Of a DNA stretch of 64,000 nucleotides, positions 20,946 through 32,100 are shown in pieces. A program made the translations under genes and the position numbers. How positions within the stretch are numbered: position 1 is the stretch's first letter; every line of letters begins with the position of its first letter. This DNA is from Costus lasius. Lineage: Eukaryota > Streptophyta > Magnoliopsida > Zingiberales > Costaceae. The stretch is taken from contig CM050448.1 of NCBI GenBank assembly GCA_027563935.2, forward strand, positions 63,291,843-63,355,842, given 5' to 3'. The notes under the pieces were generated by a model. That model saw only the letters and a program-made list of their open reading frames with translations. It was not told the DNA's origin and did no database searches.

Positions 20946-21209
20946 GGCAACTAGTGATGACACCAAAAATCATAGTATATTTTGTGTCATTTCATGTGTC
21001 TTTTTGTGTCATAATTATGTTATTTTGCTTATTTTTAAGCCTTATTTGTCAAATATTACAGAATCTGCACCATTTCTTGTTTTTTTATCATTTTCAGGTT
21101 AAAACTGCTATATTTTGATGGATTTTGGAAGATTTGAGTACACCAATGGTTTTCAGACGTCGAAACGAGGCTACCCATCAATTTTCACTAAATTTGGAGC
21201 TAATTTACA

Positions 21210-21618
21210 AAATACGACACAACCGTATTTTTGGGAGCAACTCTCACGGTACCGTATTTCACCGCTTTCAACCTGATGAAAATACGGCGCTGCCGTATTT
21301 TGCCCCAGAACGTTCACGGTACCATATTTTGTGCTGATTTCATCCAGAAGATCTAAGCGAGAATACGGCACTGCCGTGTAGAAGTACATGGTACCGTAAT
21401 TTTTGGCGATCCAGAACAGAAAGTTTCAGCAGAAATACGTCACTACAGTATTTCACTCTGATTTCACCATGGTACCGTATTTTCCATCAATTTTGACCAG
21501 AGAGATTTTTGCACAAATATGGCACGGCCATGGGAAAATACACGGTGCCGTGTTTTCTGTCCGGATTTCACAGAAGGAAAATACGGCACTGCCGTAATCC
21601 AAATATGGTACCGTATTT
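21210..21618. repeat. Alternating two-palindrome array (about 6 dimers)
   Basis: Two palindromes alternate. Type a resembles AATACGGCACTGCCGTATTT and occurs near 21210, 21280, 21361, 21435, 21515 and 21579. Type b resembles CACGGTACCGTATTTT and occurs near 21245, 21312, 21388, 21470, 21540 and 21605. The dimer period is about 70-80 bp. Copies are imperfect, but several changes occur in both arms. Confidence 0.85.
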
Positions 21619-22279
21619 GTAAACTAGATTCGTGACTTTTTCGGGCTGATTCTTGTGTGGTCATAACTTTTGATCCAAAAGTCCAAATTGAGATCCGAAA
21701 TCATCAGAGAGGCGGTTAGGGTTTGTCCTCACGCCGAGAGGCGTAGAGGACATCTCAGACCATGATTTTTACACCGAAGCTTCGTCTAGAGTAGGAGAAA
21801 TCATCAAAATAGTGGTGACAACACTATTCACAAGCGAAATTACGGGTTGTATTTCAATTATAACCCTGTTTTGTAACTTTTCTTTCCCTTTTTTCACTTT
21901 CTAATCCTCTAAAATTATGGTTTGTTGTAATCCCTTCACCACGAAAGCTTAGATCTTCTTTTCGGACATGGAGTGTAATCTTCTTAGTTTGTAATGACTA
22001 GAAAACATTGATTTTTGTCAAGTTTAATTTTAATATGATAATTTTTATTCTGTGATTGATTGTTCTTTAATTCTCTTTAGTTTTATAAATATCAGCATAT
22101 TTTAGAGTTTTGCGAAATGGACCGAGAGGTTGATCATTTGAAATTCGAAACCCTAGGAATCGTTGAGTTTGGAACTATCGTAAGAGATTAGGTAGTTCTT
22201 CGAATTCTGATTTTTAGTGATTTTATTACCATGTTAAATTTCTAATACTTTGGATTGAGTTAATGTGTAGACTTGATTT

Positions 22280-22525
22280 GATCTTGCACGAGAGTGAGGA
22301 TCGAGTCGTCGGAAAACCATAAGTAAAACCTGTGTTGAGTTTCAGGATGCACGAGAGTGATCCTTGAGAATCCACTTGAGATGATTGACTTAGAATTCGG
22401 ATGCACGAGAGTGATCCTTGAGTTCTTTGTTCAATGATTCACTTATCTTTAGCATTGAGAATATATCTTGCACGAGAGTGAGGATCGGTTATCTGCATGA
22501 TTGTCTGCACGAGAGTGAGACAATA
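22280..22525 (+). repeat. Five hairpin repeats with constant GCACGAGAGTG loop
   Basis: GCACGAGAGTG occurs at 22286, 22349, 22403, 22470 and 22507. Each copy is flanked by complementary bases that differ from copy to copy: GATCTT/AGGATC, AGGAT/ATCCT, GGAT/ATCC, ATCTT/AGGAT (with G-T pairs) and ATTGTCT/AGACAAT. Confidence 0.8.
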
Positions 22526-22605
22526 CCTTTATGAAGTGAATTAGGTCTTTATCATAATAGAATTAAACTGACAACCTTTATTTCCTTATAGTCATTAGAA
22601 TTAAG

Positions 22606-22803
22606 GGAATGACCCCATGGCCTTAAAATCTTCAGAATACTTCAAAATTGGGCGATTTTAACTAGAATTTCATGAAAATAAGAAATAGTGAAGAGTCTGA
22701 AGCTTTTTAGTAAATCAGTCTAAATGAAGCATGAAAAGATTGAAATAAGCCTATATTTAGCATGGAATAACACTAAAAATCACTATTAGAATGTAGGGCA
22801 TCA
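22606..22803 (-). repeat. Athila 5' LTR remnant
   Basis: About 198 bp matching 12119-12308 of the 3' LTR at roughly 90% by eye, ending GGGCATCA in + view. The rest of this LTR was lost. Divergence from the 3' LTR shows an insertion much older than the copia elements A-D. Confidence 0.8.
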
Positions 22804-23157
22804 CGGGCCCTACACAGTGCTGCGAAGGGTTGGTGCCAAAGTCTACATCCTCGACTTGCTGGAGGATTAGCTCATGAGCCCGGTCTTCAACATCTCTGAC
22901 CTCATCCTGTTCCATGCACCCCTGTCCACTGGTGCCCCATCCGATGACATGACAGCGCCTTGTTCTCTGGAGGTGAACTCTCCCAACCCCGGGGGAATTG
23001 ACAGAGTCATAGACGCATTTGGGTGTTGCCAAACACCCCTAGAAGACACTTGGGGAGACTACCCAGGATCCGAGGAGGCTACACCGAAGATTCTAGGGCA
23101 AATGGACTTCTACACCGATGTTCACGCCCAGGCCATGAAGCACTCAGCGCAACCAGG
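22804..23157 (+). pseudogene. Ty3/gypsy integrase C-terminus, continuation of 1-1712
   Basis: Directly after the Athila element the + strand reads GPYTVLRRVGAKVYILDLLED, a stop, and then MSPVFNISDLILF. This is the GPF/Y module typical of the integrase end in plant gypsy elements. Joined to 10816-10836 it restores the phase of the window-start pol. The following 200 bp (to 23157) are degenerate and might be a former chromodomain region, but I cannot identify one. Confidence 0.75.
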
Positions 23158-23422
23158 TGATGCCTTGCATTTTAGTAGTGATTTTTGTTATCTTTCCCTG
23201 ATGAATTTAGGCCTATTTTAATGTTTTTACACTCCTTTAAGGCTTATTAAGTTAAAAACTTTAGAATCTTCACTTTTCGTCTGTCTTATTAAATTTCAGG
23301 TAAAATCACCTAAATTTGAAGACTTTTTGAAAAATCTAAAAGCATGGGTGATTCCTTATGAGAAGATGAAGCTGCCCGTAAAATTTGGGCTCAATCGGAG
23401 CCCTTTCTGGAGTTCACGGCCA

Positions 23423-23720
23423 GGAGAACCCCACGGGGTTCACCCGTGATCTTGCCGAAGGACGTAATTCAGCGCGCAGGTCACTGCCTGGTGAACCCGG
23501 CGGGGTTCACCGATGATGTCAAAGGTATCTGAAATCTGCCACACACTTCACTAGCAGGTGAACCCCATGGGGTTCACCCGTGATTCTGTCTGAAGATACC
23601 TGCATATAAATATGCCGAGGATTTCACTAGTAGGTGAACCCCACGAGGTTCACCTGTGATTATTTCGCAACAGATCTGCGCCGAGCACTTCACCACCTGG
23701 TGAACCCCACGGGGTTCACC
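23423..23720. repeat. Palindrome array in + strand Athila LTR (5 units)
   Basis: Units with arms GGTGAACCCC and GGGGTTCACC start at 23423, 23490, 23557, 23633 and 23699 (spacing 67, 67, 76, 66). Several lie inside a wider palindrome with CTTCA and TGAAG outer arms. The array ends about 120 bp upstream of the TATA box at 23842. Confidence 0.87.
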
Positions 23721-23841
23721 TATGAAGCTGTCGGAACAACCCGACCTCCACTCGGTTTCTCGCTGATTTCAGGCCCGATTCAAGTCCAAATTTAGCAAGT
23801 GAGGACTTTTTGGAAAACTTACTTCGAGCGAAGAGAAAGAA

Positions 23842-23848
23842 TATAAAA
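23842..23848 (+). promoter_or_regulatory. TATA box of the + strand Athila LTR
   Basis: TATAAAA downstream of the palindrome array. The - strand LTR has the same motif at the matching place (11685-11691), which supports it as the LTR core promoter. Confidence 0.6.
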
Positions 23849-24654
23849 GCCCAAAATTTTGTGACCTAATGATCGAGGAATCTTGCGACGAAGTGGCTAG
23901 GGCCGAAGTCGACGGCGAAAAGGTGACTTTTGGGTGATTTTTGGAGATTCGAGCGTTGGAACTCAGCAATCTTTGGTTATTTCATTTGGTTCATCGTCTC
24001 CTCCCTCTTAGAAACCTTTTCCTATGATTTTCCTATGTTTAAAGAGAGTATTTTGAGCGATTCAACGATGGTTGTAGAGTAAACCTATTTTCAGGGCTAG
24101 GTTGAAGCCCTCTGACGATTTTTATTTGCAACTCATGTATTAACTTTGCTATTTGGATCATATCTTAAGCATATTTCACTTGATGCACTTACTTCTTGAT
24201 TTGTACTCTGGCCAAGTATTATCATGTCATAGTTTTTACAGTTCGTAACGAGAGTAGGACCGTAACGATCGAACCTCATTGTGAATCTTGCGAAGGCTCG
24301 ACACAAAAGTGCTTGTTCTTCGCTTGAGGGCTCATAATCTACCACGGAACTCATTGGGTTTGTCTAGAACGATCCACCATGAAAGCAGGAGACGTTCTGG
24401 GTAAATACCGGGGTATACACTCGAAAGAGGTCACCTTGTGCCATAGGGTAGGTTCCTTATGCATATCTGTAAATCCAAGTAACTGATGTTTATTCCTTAG
24501 CGCGACTAAAATCGTCTGAGAGGTGGAAACCAAAGCCCTGATATTCTCTCTCATATATTTTCTCTGCCGTAGTTGTTTGATTTCTTGTATACTGTTCTGC
24601 TTAGTTTTAGTTTTCAAGTTCCAAAAACCACGATTTGATCAGCTTAGATTCCAA

Positions 24655-25586
24655 GATCACCCTACAGTCTATACACATGTGCCAACTTCCATCCTTCTTT
24701 GGGGTAAGAAGGGCGGGTACTTCACATGGGCTAAGGCTTTCCCTAATGAAACCTTTATCTAGAAGTTAATCTACTTGCCTCTTGAGCTCTTGATGCTCAG
24801 TTGGGTTCATCCTATAATGAGGCAAGTGTGGGAGAGTGAAACCCGGGACAAGGTCTATGGCATGTTGGATTTCTCTAAGGGGAGGTAGGCCATTGGGAAG
24901 TTCATCTCTAGTGAGCTCAGAGTACCTTGAGAGTAGGGTCTCAACTTCTATGGGTATGGGTGACTCCTCATCTAAGTTGGTTTTCTTAATGACTAGGGAG
25001 TACACTTGTTTGGACTCTAAGCAGTCTTGGGTGAAGGCATGGGACCTTATGACTTGGATGGTAGGTTTGGGGTCCTTAGTTTCCTCTATCATACCCTTGT
25101 TGGTGGAAACCTTAAGTTCTTTGGGCATGGAAGGCTTCAGCTTGATCTTTTGCCCATCTTGGCTAAAGACATAGGTGTTAGTCCGACCGTAGTGGATAAC
25201 ATCCATGTCAAATAACCAAGGGCGACCGAGTAAGACTTGGGCGACATCCATGGTTATGACGTCACACCAAATCTTGCCTTGGTAGATGGCAAACTGAAGA
25301 GGCACTAAGCACCTATGGGTAACTGGGACACTAGACTGGTTGACCTAGGATATGCTATAGGGATTAGAGTGCGGTTCTGCCTTAAGGTTGAACTTCACTA
25401 AGGCTGTGTGAGAGATTGCATTCAGACTACTTCCCCCATCTATCACGACTTTGCACATATTGCCATTGCATTTCGTGTAGGTGTGGAAAATACTGGTCCT
25501 ACACCAGTCCTCAGTTGGGATGGGTTTGATTAGGGTGCACCTAACCACTCCTATCTTGGGTTTGCTCTTCACCACTATCATAAACT
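24655..25586 (-). pseudogene. Gypsy protease and start of reverse transcriptase
   Basis: Protease domain with VVIDGGSSLNAISH (active-site Asp in the D-G-G-S-S form seen in many plant gypsy elements), a stop, then VLLGRPWLFDMDVIHYGRTNTY. A linker leads to the RT N-terminal block LPPLREIQHAIDLVPG, a stop, then [26 protein letters not shown] and CIDCR. Homology ends near 24655. Stops at about 25345 and 24766 make it non-functional. Confidence 0.83.
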
Positions 25587-25591
25587 AATTC

Positions 25592-27275
25592 TGTTGGGGT
25601 ATGCCCTTAAGGCTAATGTTTGAGGCCTTGGGATTGTATCAGTATCATGTATAAACTCTTAAGTTTATAAAGGCAATGGTTGTTATTCAGTTTGTTACAT
25701 CATCTGCTGCAATATGTATACTTCTGAATAATGTCTCAATGCTGTTCAGCTAGGCTGACATGCTATATGTCCTTAGTCGAGATATCTTGGTGAACATGAG
25801 ACAGCCTTGATATGATTGAGACTAATATGTGTTCTAATCTTATAGGATGCTTCGAGCATGGAATAAGATGTAGACTCATGGGTACATTGGTTGTACTGGA
25901 CAGACCCTACTAGGATATTCAATTGCTTGTCACAATGTGAATAATCCTTGTATGCAACAAGTGGCACATTTCCTCTGACTTGAGATCACTTGTGTTTCTA
26001 AATGATGGTTGTCATTGTTTTGAGGTAGTTCAATATCATTTGAAACATAATGGTTATAGACTATCTTGGATAATGATCATGAGTCAGGTTAGGGCACTAG
26101 TGATAGATATAGGATTGCCGTCTCCTTGATTGGAGTGTGATGTTCTAAAGGGGCTCCCCTGGATGAGATGATTGAGAAAGTGTATGGCCATACCCAGATG
26201 ACTGTGATCATCTGATCTAATCATGTTCATCATATTGGAGTTACAGGCTTGACTAGCTTGTCCAATAAGAACATCCAGTGGCAAAGGAAACTTGTATGCC
26301 TTGTGAGTAGATTCACACTTGTGCTGTGGTTTGGGTGTAGTCTTGGAAGACTCTTTCCTTTATATCGGGAGATAGTGATGTGTTGCTAGATACCCCTCAC
26401 TGATCGTGATAACGTAAGTTATCGTTACCGACATTTAAAGGAAACCCTCAGGGTCGCACAATTTGATGATATGGCTTACTTAAGTCAGATCGTGTGGACT
26501 GAATTGTTTGGGTTCAGTTTAAAAGGGATTTAATCTCTGATTGTAAGTGAGATCTGGTCTGATCATGTTTGATTGATTAGGGCTTGAGATCGGTAAGCTT
26601 TGATCGAGAGAATGGATGTTAGATTGGTGAGATCAGCAGCATCAGAGATGAGCGGTTAGATCTGGGACCATTGGGTCCAGTTAGATCTAGACCATGACTT
26701 GGGCTATTTTGGTTTGGTCTTTGAACCAACCTTATTAGAACCGGTTCACTTAGGTGAACGCTTGGTTCAAAGAGAGTGGCGTATGCGATCGGTTCACTTG
26801 ATGTAAACGCTTGATCGCATGAGAGTTGAAGGCGAGTTTATGGCTTGCTATTTTTAGAAACCACGCCCCACGTTCAATGTGAACGTTACTCTCGTCGCTC
26901 CTCTTCGCTCTTGTTCTCGTGTGGCTTGTGTCAACGAGAGATAGAGAAGCATTCGGCGAAGGAGAATTCGCCAAGCCACTCATCTCATCTTCCCTCACGG
27001 ATCGAGACCTCTTGGAGCCTTGCTAGCACAACGAGTACCAAGGGAGTAGGCGACTTCTTCATCTAGTGTGCACATCCTTTGGAGGAGATCCTCTCGCTCT
27101 CTCTTCTTCCAAATCGCCATCCAAGCGAAATGGCTATGGTATGAATCCAATCTTTATGAAGTTGATCATGTGTTCTTGCTAATGATCTTATGAAACCCTT
27201 GATTCCGCATGAAATTTTATTTGCGCCACTTATTGGGTTTCGCCCCCCCCCCCCCTTCTAGAAAGGGGTCTTACA
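25592..27275 (+). repeat. 5' LTR of copia B
   Basis: 1684 bp, TGTTGGGG to TTACA. The GATAAC/GTTATC hairpin with loop GTAA is at 26408-26423. The candidate start and donor ATGGCTATG|GTATGA is at 27130-27144. A run of 13 C at 27243-27255 precedes the CTTCTAGAAAGG end motif. Confidence 0.96.
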
Positions 27276-27277
27276 AT

Positions 27278-27289
27278 TGGTATCAGAGC
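27278..27289 (+). other. Primer binding site of copia B
   Basis: TGGTATCAGAGC, two bases after the 5' LTR; initiator tRNA-Met primer. Confidence 0.96.
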
Positions 27290-29111
27290 GCATGTTATTG
27301 CTTGATCATATGATTGCTTCATGTTAATATGTGATCCATGTTTGAGGTGAATAGATCTAGGGTTATCATCATGCGAAAAATTTTACATGCATGCATTGTC
27401 GCATGTTTATTCTTTGTGGCGCATGTATGATGCTTATGTTGTTGCGCATGTTGAATGTATAGTTTTTCTTAAAAACTTCATCCCTTGCGCGCCTCACTTA
27501 GATCTAAGCGCCTACTATAAACCCTTAGACGGGTTGATGGGGTTGAAGTCATCCTCTAGGTTAGATCCAAAGAGTCTGATCAGACCATCTGACAGCCTAG
27601 ATGGATCGACCAGATGGCACCTGTGCGCAAGCACGAGGTGGCTATAGGTCGATTGCATCACAGGCGTGTAGCGAGGTCTGGTTGAGACAACCATTGAACG
27701 CACATGAGTTAGGCCTGAGGTCACACCCGCTTGCCAGAACTCATGATGGTTGTTCAGCCCTTGGCGCATGCATGGTTGACCATTAGGTCAACTCAAGTCA
27801 ATTAGGACTTGGTGCATGCAAGGGCAGTGGATCTAACTAGACATGATGAGTGGATCCCTATCAATGGACCGTTGTAAGGTTGTAGGGCAGATAAGAAAAT
27901 TAAAATGGATGACAATGGGTTTTTCAAAAAATTTTATTTTCTTAGTAATGGATCACATGTTTGATTGGATGCCATGTGCTTGTTTATTTCATCTTATGTG
28001 GGTTGCCCTTTAATGTGTGCTGTGCTGGGGCCTGCGAGCCTGGTTAATTGTAAATTAATATTTATTTGTGATCTGCGAATCACATTGTGTTTAATTTATA
28101 AGTGTAATTGACCTGCGTGTCAATCTTGTCTAGATAGATTAGTTTGTAATTTAATCAGACAAGAGCACAAAGCACACATGGCAGAGGCGCATGCAGCAGT
28201 GGCTTGACCAGGTGGGAGGTCTAGGGTTCGACCCTAGGACAGGCGCATTTTCCTGGTGGGCGCACCTTGAGCTGCAGTGGGCGCTTGGGCCCTGGGTTGG
28301 GCCAGATGAGAAGAAAAAGCCCCATGAAGAAAGCAAGTGAAGACTTAATTTAGGTTAAGGTCTTACTTAGGCTTAATGGGCTTTTACCACATAAGATCCA
28401 TGCTTTCTTTTATTGTTTAATAATTAGAATTGCATGAGTTATTTATCTTCTGCTATAGCCATAGGATTTGCCTGATAGTAAGAAGATAAAAGACCGTTAA
28501 AATCCAACGCTAAATATCAAGCACGTAATGCCTTCTAGCGCGAAACCTCACTGTTCTGACTATCGTTGGGGCCGTGTTGTACCCACTCAGTGGGCACGCC
28601 CATCTATCTTCAGACGGTGTGTGATTTCACCTGCGTGTTACAGAGAAGGGATTTATCGCTTCTCGTTGCTCAGCATAGCACATGGTGGTCCAGGGAGTAG
28701 GTCAGGTCAGCTTGACCATGTAGGCTACATATGGGGCATATGTTAGCTATATGGAGGCAGCCATCTGTGGGATCAGAGACTGTGTTGTACCAACTCAGTT
28801 GGCACAGTCTGCTGGATTGCCCAGATGAAGGGGAATCGCACGGGTTGGCGATTGGCAGGGACTGCCTACCAGAGATTAGTGCTTGTACTCTCTATGCATC
28901 TTATCTCGCCTGAGCGGGACGCGGAGACCAAGTATAAAATCTGGATCCCATCTCACTAAAAGAGTGTTACTCTTTCGGACTGTTTTAATGGATTTTTCAG
29001 TCAGATAAAATAGTGAGAAAAGAATCTTTCTTAAGTCCTGGATTGATTCTAAACATTGATACTGACCTTGCTGTTCTTGCATTGTTGTAGATTCCTGCAG
29101 CAACGAACACC
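27290..29111 (+). other. Structured leader of copia B
   Basis: Homologous to the A leader with the same hairpins. HP1 (28567-28602) has outer stem TGGG/CCCA instead of TGGA/TCCA, a matched double change. Unlike A it carries a tRNA T-arm-like hairpin at 28221-28237 between GGCGCAT repeats at 28186 and 28242. No conserved protein frame. Confidence 0.78.
28221..28237 (+). other. tRNA T-arm-like hairpin with B box in leader
   Basis: A five-base stem CTAGG/CCTAG closes the seven-base loop GTTCGAC, the geometry of a tRNA T-arm and a Pol III B box. Equivalent hairpins occur in C (35787-35803) and D (50694-50710) with stem CCAGG/TCTGG. Element A lacks it. No acceptor stem, anticodon arm or good A box was found, so it is not a tRNA gene. 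Confidence 0.65.
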
Positions 29112-32100
29112 ATGAGCTTCAATGTGCGATCCCTACTGGAAAGGGAGAAGTTTGCTGGGCCAAACTTCTCAGACTGGTACGGACACCTTAAGATTGTTCT
29201 TAAGGCAGAGAGGAAACTGTATCTCCTCGAGACGGCAATACCGCCTCAACCCGCAGCGAACGCCGCAAGGGCGGTTCGTGAAGCCTATGAAAAGCATGTC
29301 AATGATAGCATTGATGTCGCTTGCCTGATGCTAGCGTCTATGACGCCACCGCTGCAGCGACAGCATGAGGATATGTCTGCTATAGAAATTATAGCAAACC
29401 TCAAAATGTTGTATGCTGCACAGGCGAGGACTGAGCGCTATAATTTGACCAAGCTTTTCTTTCAGAGCAAACTGGCTGAAGGGAGCCCAGTGGGAGCTCA
29501 CGTGCTCAAGATGATTGGGCACAAAGAGGCTCTAGAGAAACTGGGGCATACCATCAATTAGGAGCTTGCTGTAGACATTATTCTGCAGTCTCTCCCGCCC
29601 TCTTTCGATGCGTTCATTATTAACTTTAATATGAACAAAATCGATTGTACCCCGGCAGAGTTGCTGAATATGCTCTTGACTACTGAGGAGACTCTGAAGG
29701 GAAAGCCTTCAACCTCTGTCTTAATGGTTCCTTCTAGGAACAAGAAGAAGGGGAAGAAGGGCAAAGCCCCAGTCAAGAACTACAATAAGGCTCTGAAACA
29801 GAAGGTTAAGCGGTCGAAGGAATACAGATGTTTCCACTGTGGCCAGCTAGGTCACTGGAAAAAGGACAGTAAAGCGCTCCAAGGAGACAAGAAGGGAAGC
29901 ATCGCTTCTGGCTCAGGTATATTTGTGACTGAAGTCATGATATCATCTTCTTCTATATCATGGGTGTTGGACACTGCATGTGGAGTTCACATTTGTTCAA
30001 ATGTACAGGAACTCAAGAGAAGAAGACAGGTGGGGCAGCATGAGGTGGACCTACGAGTTGGAAACGGGGCACGGGTTGCTGCTGTTGCTGTAGGGGAATA
30101 TTACATCTCATTACCATCTGGACTTGTATTAGAATTAAACAATTGTTATTTTGTTCCTAGCATTACCAAGAATATTATCTCTATTCCTGCTCTTGTCAGG
30201 AAAGGGTTTTCCTTTGAATGCAATATTTCAAAGTGTATTATTTCTTTGGATAATATTGTTTATGCTACTGGTTCAATTAACAATGGGTTATTCATGTTGG
30301 ACATGGAATGTTCTATACAAACTATTGATAATAAGAAAGCCAAGTATGCTGATCATAGCACCTTGCTATGGCATAGTCGTTTAGGCCATATTAACAAGAA
30401 ACGCATTAAGCGGTTGCATGAGAATGGACTGCTGGGATCATTCTCCTATGAGGAGATTGATACATGCAAAGCTTGTTTAATGGGTAAAATGACGAAGTCT
30501 CCTTTTCCTAACAAAGGTCAAAGGGCTTCAGGTTTACTTGACCTCATACACAGTGATGTGTGTGGGCCGTTTAGTAAACATGCCAGAGGTGGCTATTCGT
30601 ACTTCATTACCTTTACTGATGATTTCAGTAGATATGGTTATGTCTATCTGATGAGGTATAAGAGTGAATCTTTTGACAAGTTCAAAGAATTCAAAAATGA
30701 AGTACAGAATCAGCTAGGCCGAAATATCAAGGCACTTCGTTCTGATCGAGGTGGAGAATACTTGAGTCATGCGTTTACTGACTATCTGAAGGAGTGTGGG
30801 ATTATCTCACAGCTCACTCCGCCAGGAACACCGCAATGGAATGGTGTGTCCGAGAGGAGAAATAGAACGTTACTTGATATGGTTCGTTCTATGATGAGTC
30901 AGGCTACTCTACCTTACTCCTTTTGGGGATTTGCACTGGAAACAGCTGCAAAGGTACTAAACCAAGTGCCATCCAAGGCAGTTTCAAAGACTCCATATGA
31001 ATTATGGTATGGGAAACAGCCGAGCTTGACATTTATCAAGATCTGGGGTTGCGAGGCTTATGTCAAAAAGCTCGCCTCTGGGAAACTGGAGAGCAGATCT
31101 GAGAAATGTATCTTTGTCGGTTACCCTAAGGAAACTAAGGGTTATTATTTCTACGATCCCAAAGAGAACAAGGTATTTGTTGCTCGGACGGCAATATTTC
31201 TTGAGAAGGAGTTTCTTCTGCAAGAAGCCAGTGGGAGAGAAATAAAGCTGGATGAGAATCCAGAGGAAGGACAAAGTAGTCAAGCACAGTTGGATGAGCC
31301 TGAGCCGATAGAACAGGTTATTGAACAACCTGAGGCTCAGATATCACGGGAACCGCGAAGATCGGGAAGGATCCGTCGACAGCCTGAGCGCTATGACGGA
31401 GTCTACATCATTGACAATGATGAACCCCTCACTTATGCGGATGCGGTCAGTGGACCGGAGTCAGCTAGATGGCTTGAAGCTATGCGAGCCGAAATGGACT
31501 CCATGTCAGATAACCAAGTCTGGGATTTGGTTGATCCGCCTCCGGGAGTAATCCCTATAGGCTGTAAATGGATCTTCAAGAAGAAGATTGACATGGATGG
31601 TAACGTGGTTACCTATAAAGGCAGGCTAGTAGCGAAAGGTTTCAAACAAATCTACGGGATAGATTATGATGAAACTTTCTCTCCTGTAGCCATGTTCAAG
31701 TCGATTCGGATTCTTTTCGCGATAGCTGCATATTATGATTATGAGATCTGGCAGATGGATGTGAAAACGGCTTTCCTTAATGGAAAACTGGATGAGGATG
31801 TGTATATGACACAACCTGAAGGTTTCACTAATCCATCAGATCATCATAAAATATGCAAGTTAAAGAAGTCCATTTATGGACTTAAGCAAGCATCTAGAAG
31901 CTGGAATATTCGTTTTGATGAATCAATCTCTGAGTTTGGTTTCATCAAGAATGAAGATGACCCGTGTGTATATAAGAGGTTTAGTGGGAGCGTGATTACT
32001 TTCCTGGTCCTCTACGTCGATGATATCTTAATCATTGGAAATGATATTCCTGAACTGCATGCTGTTAAGGCATGGTTAAGGAAATGTTTCCAAATGAAAG

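Larger units (their letters stand above)
20953..22605 (+). repeat. Second Athila-like LTR family, fragment or solo LTR
   Basis: Begins TGATGACACC and has the layout of the Athila LTR at 23158 but little sequence similarity: a short start region, a palindrome array (21210-21618), then AT-rich sequence and a set of GCACGAGAGTG repeats (22286-22518). No protein frame, primer site or target duplication was found, and both ends abut unrelated repeat pieces. Assignment as an LTR is inference from layout. Confidence 0.55.
10837..22803 (-). mobile_element. Athila-type Ty3/gypsy element, degraded and internally rearranged
   Basis: A - strand element inserted in the + gypsy integrase. Flanks TGGGC (10832-10836) and CGGGC (22804-22808) form a target duplication with one change, and the gypsy reading (..DG then PYTVL) rejoins when the element is removed. 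Minus-strand order is: 5' LTR remnant (22606-22803), foreign LTR pieces (19773-22605), gag end, protease, RT, RNase H, integrase, spacer with palindromes, env-like gene, 3' LTR (10837-12308). The gag N-terminus and primer site are missing. An env-like gene 3' of pol is the Athila arrangement. Confidence 0.85.
23158..24640 (+). repeat. Athila LTR, + strand, right end truncated
   Basis: Begins TGATGCCTTGC and matches the reverse complement of 12308 downwards through the palindromes and the later stretches (TCTAGAACGATCCACCA, CGTTCTGG). It stops near 24640 before the expected terminal ACGTGTCA, where - strand gypsy RT sequence begins. A TATAAAA lies at 23842-23848. The 5 bp before it, CCAGG (23153-23157), could be one side of a target duplication, but no partner was found. 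Confidence 0.75.
27139..29090 (+). other. Predicted leader intron of copia B
   Basis: Donor G|GTATGAATCC after ATGGCTATG in the LTR; acceptor ATTGTTGTAG ending at 29090, 21 nt before the gag ATG. Same phase as in A, C and D. Confidence 0.58.

Noticed and set aside
28199..28240. Possible tRNA gene in the copia leader
   Set aside because: Only a T-arm is present. There is no acceptor stem, anticodon arm or good A box, and the segment is embedded in retrotransposon leaders.
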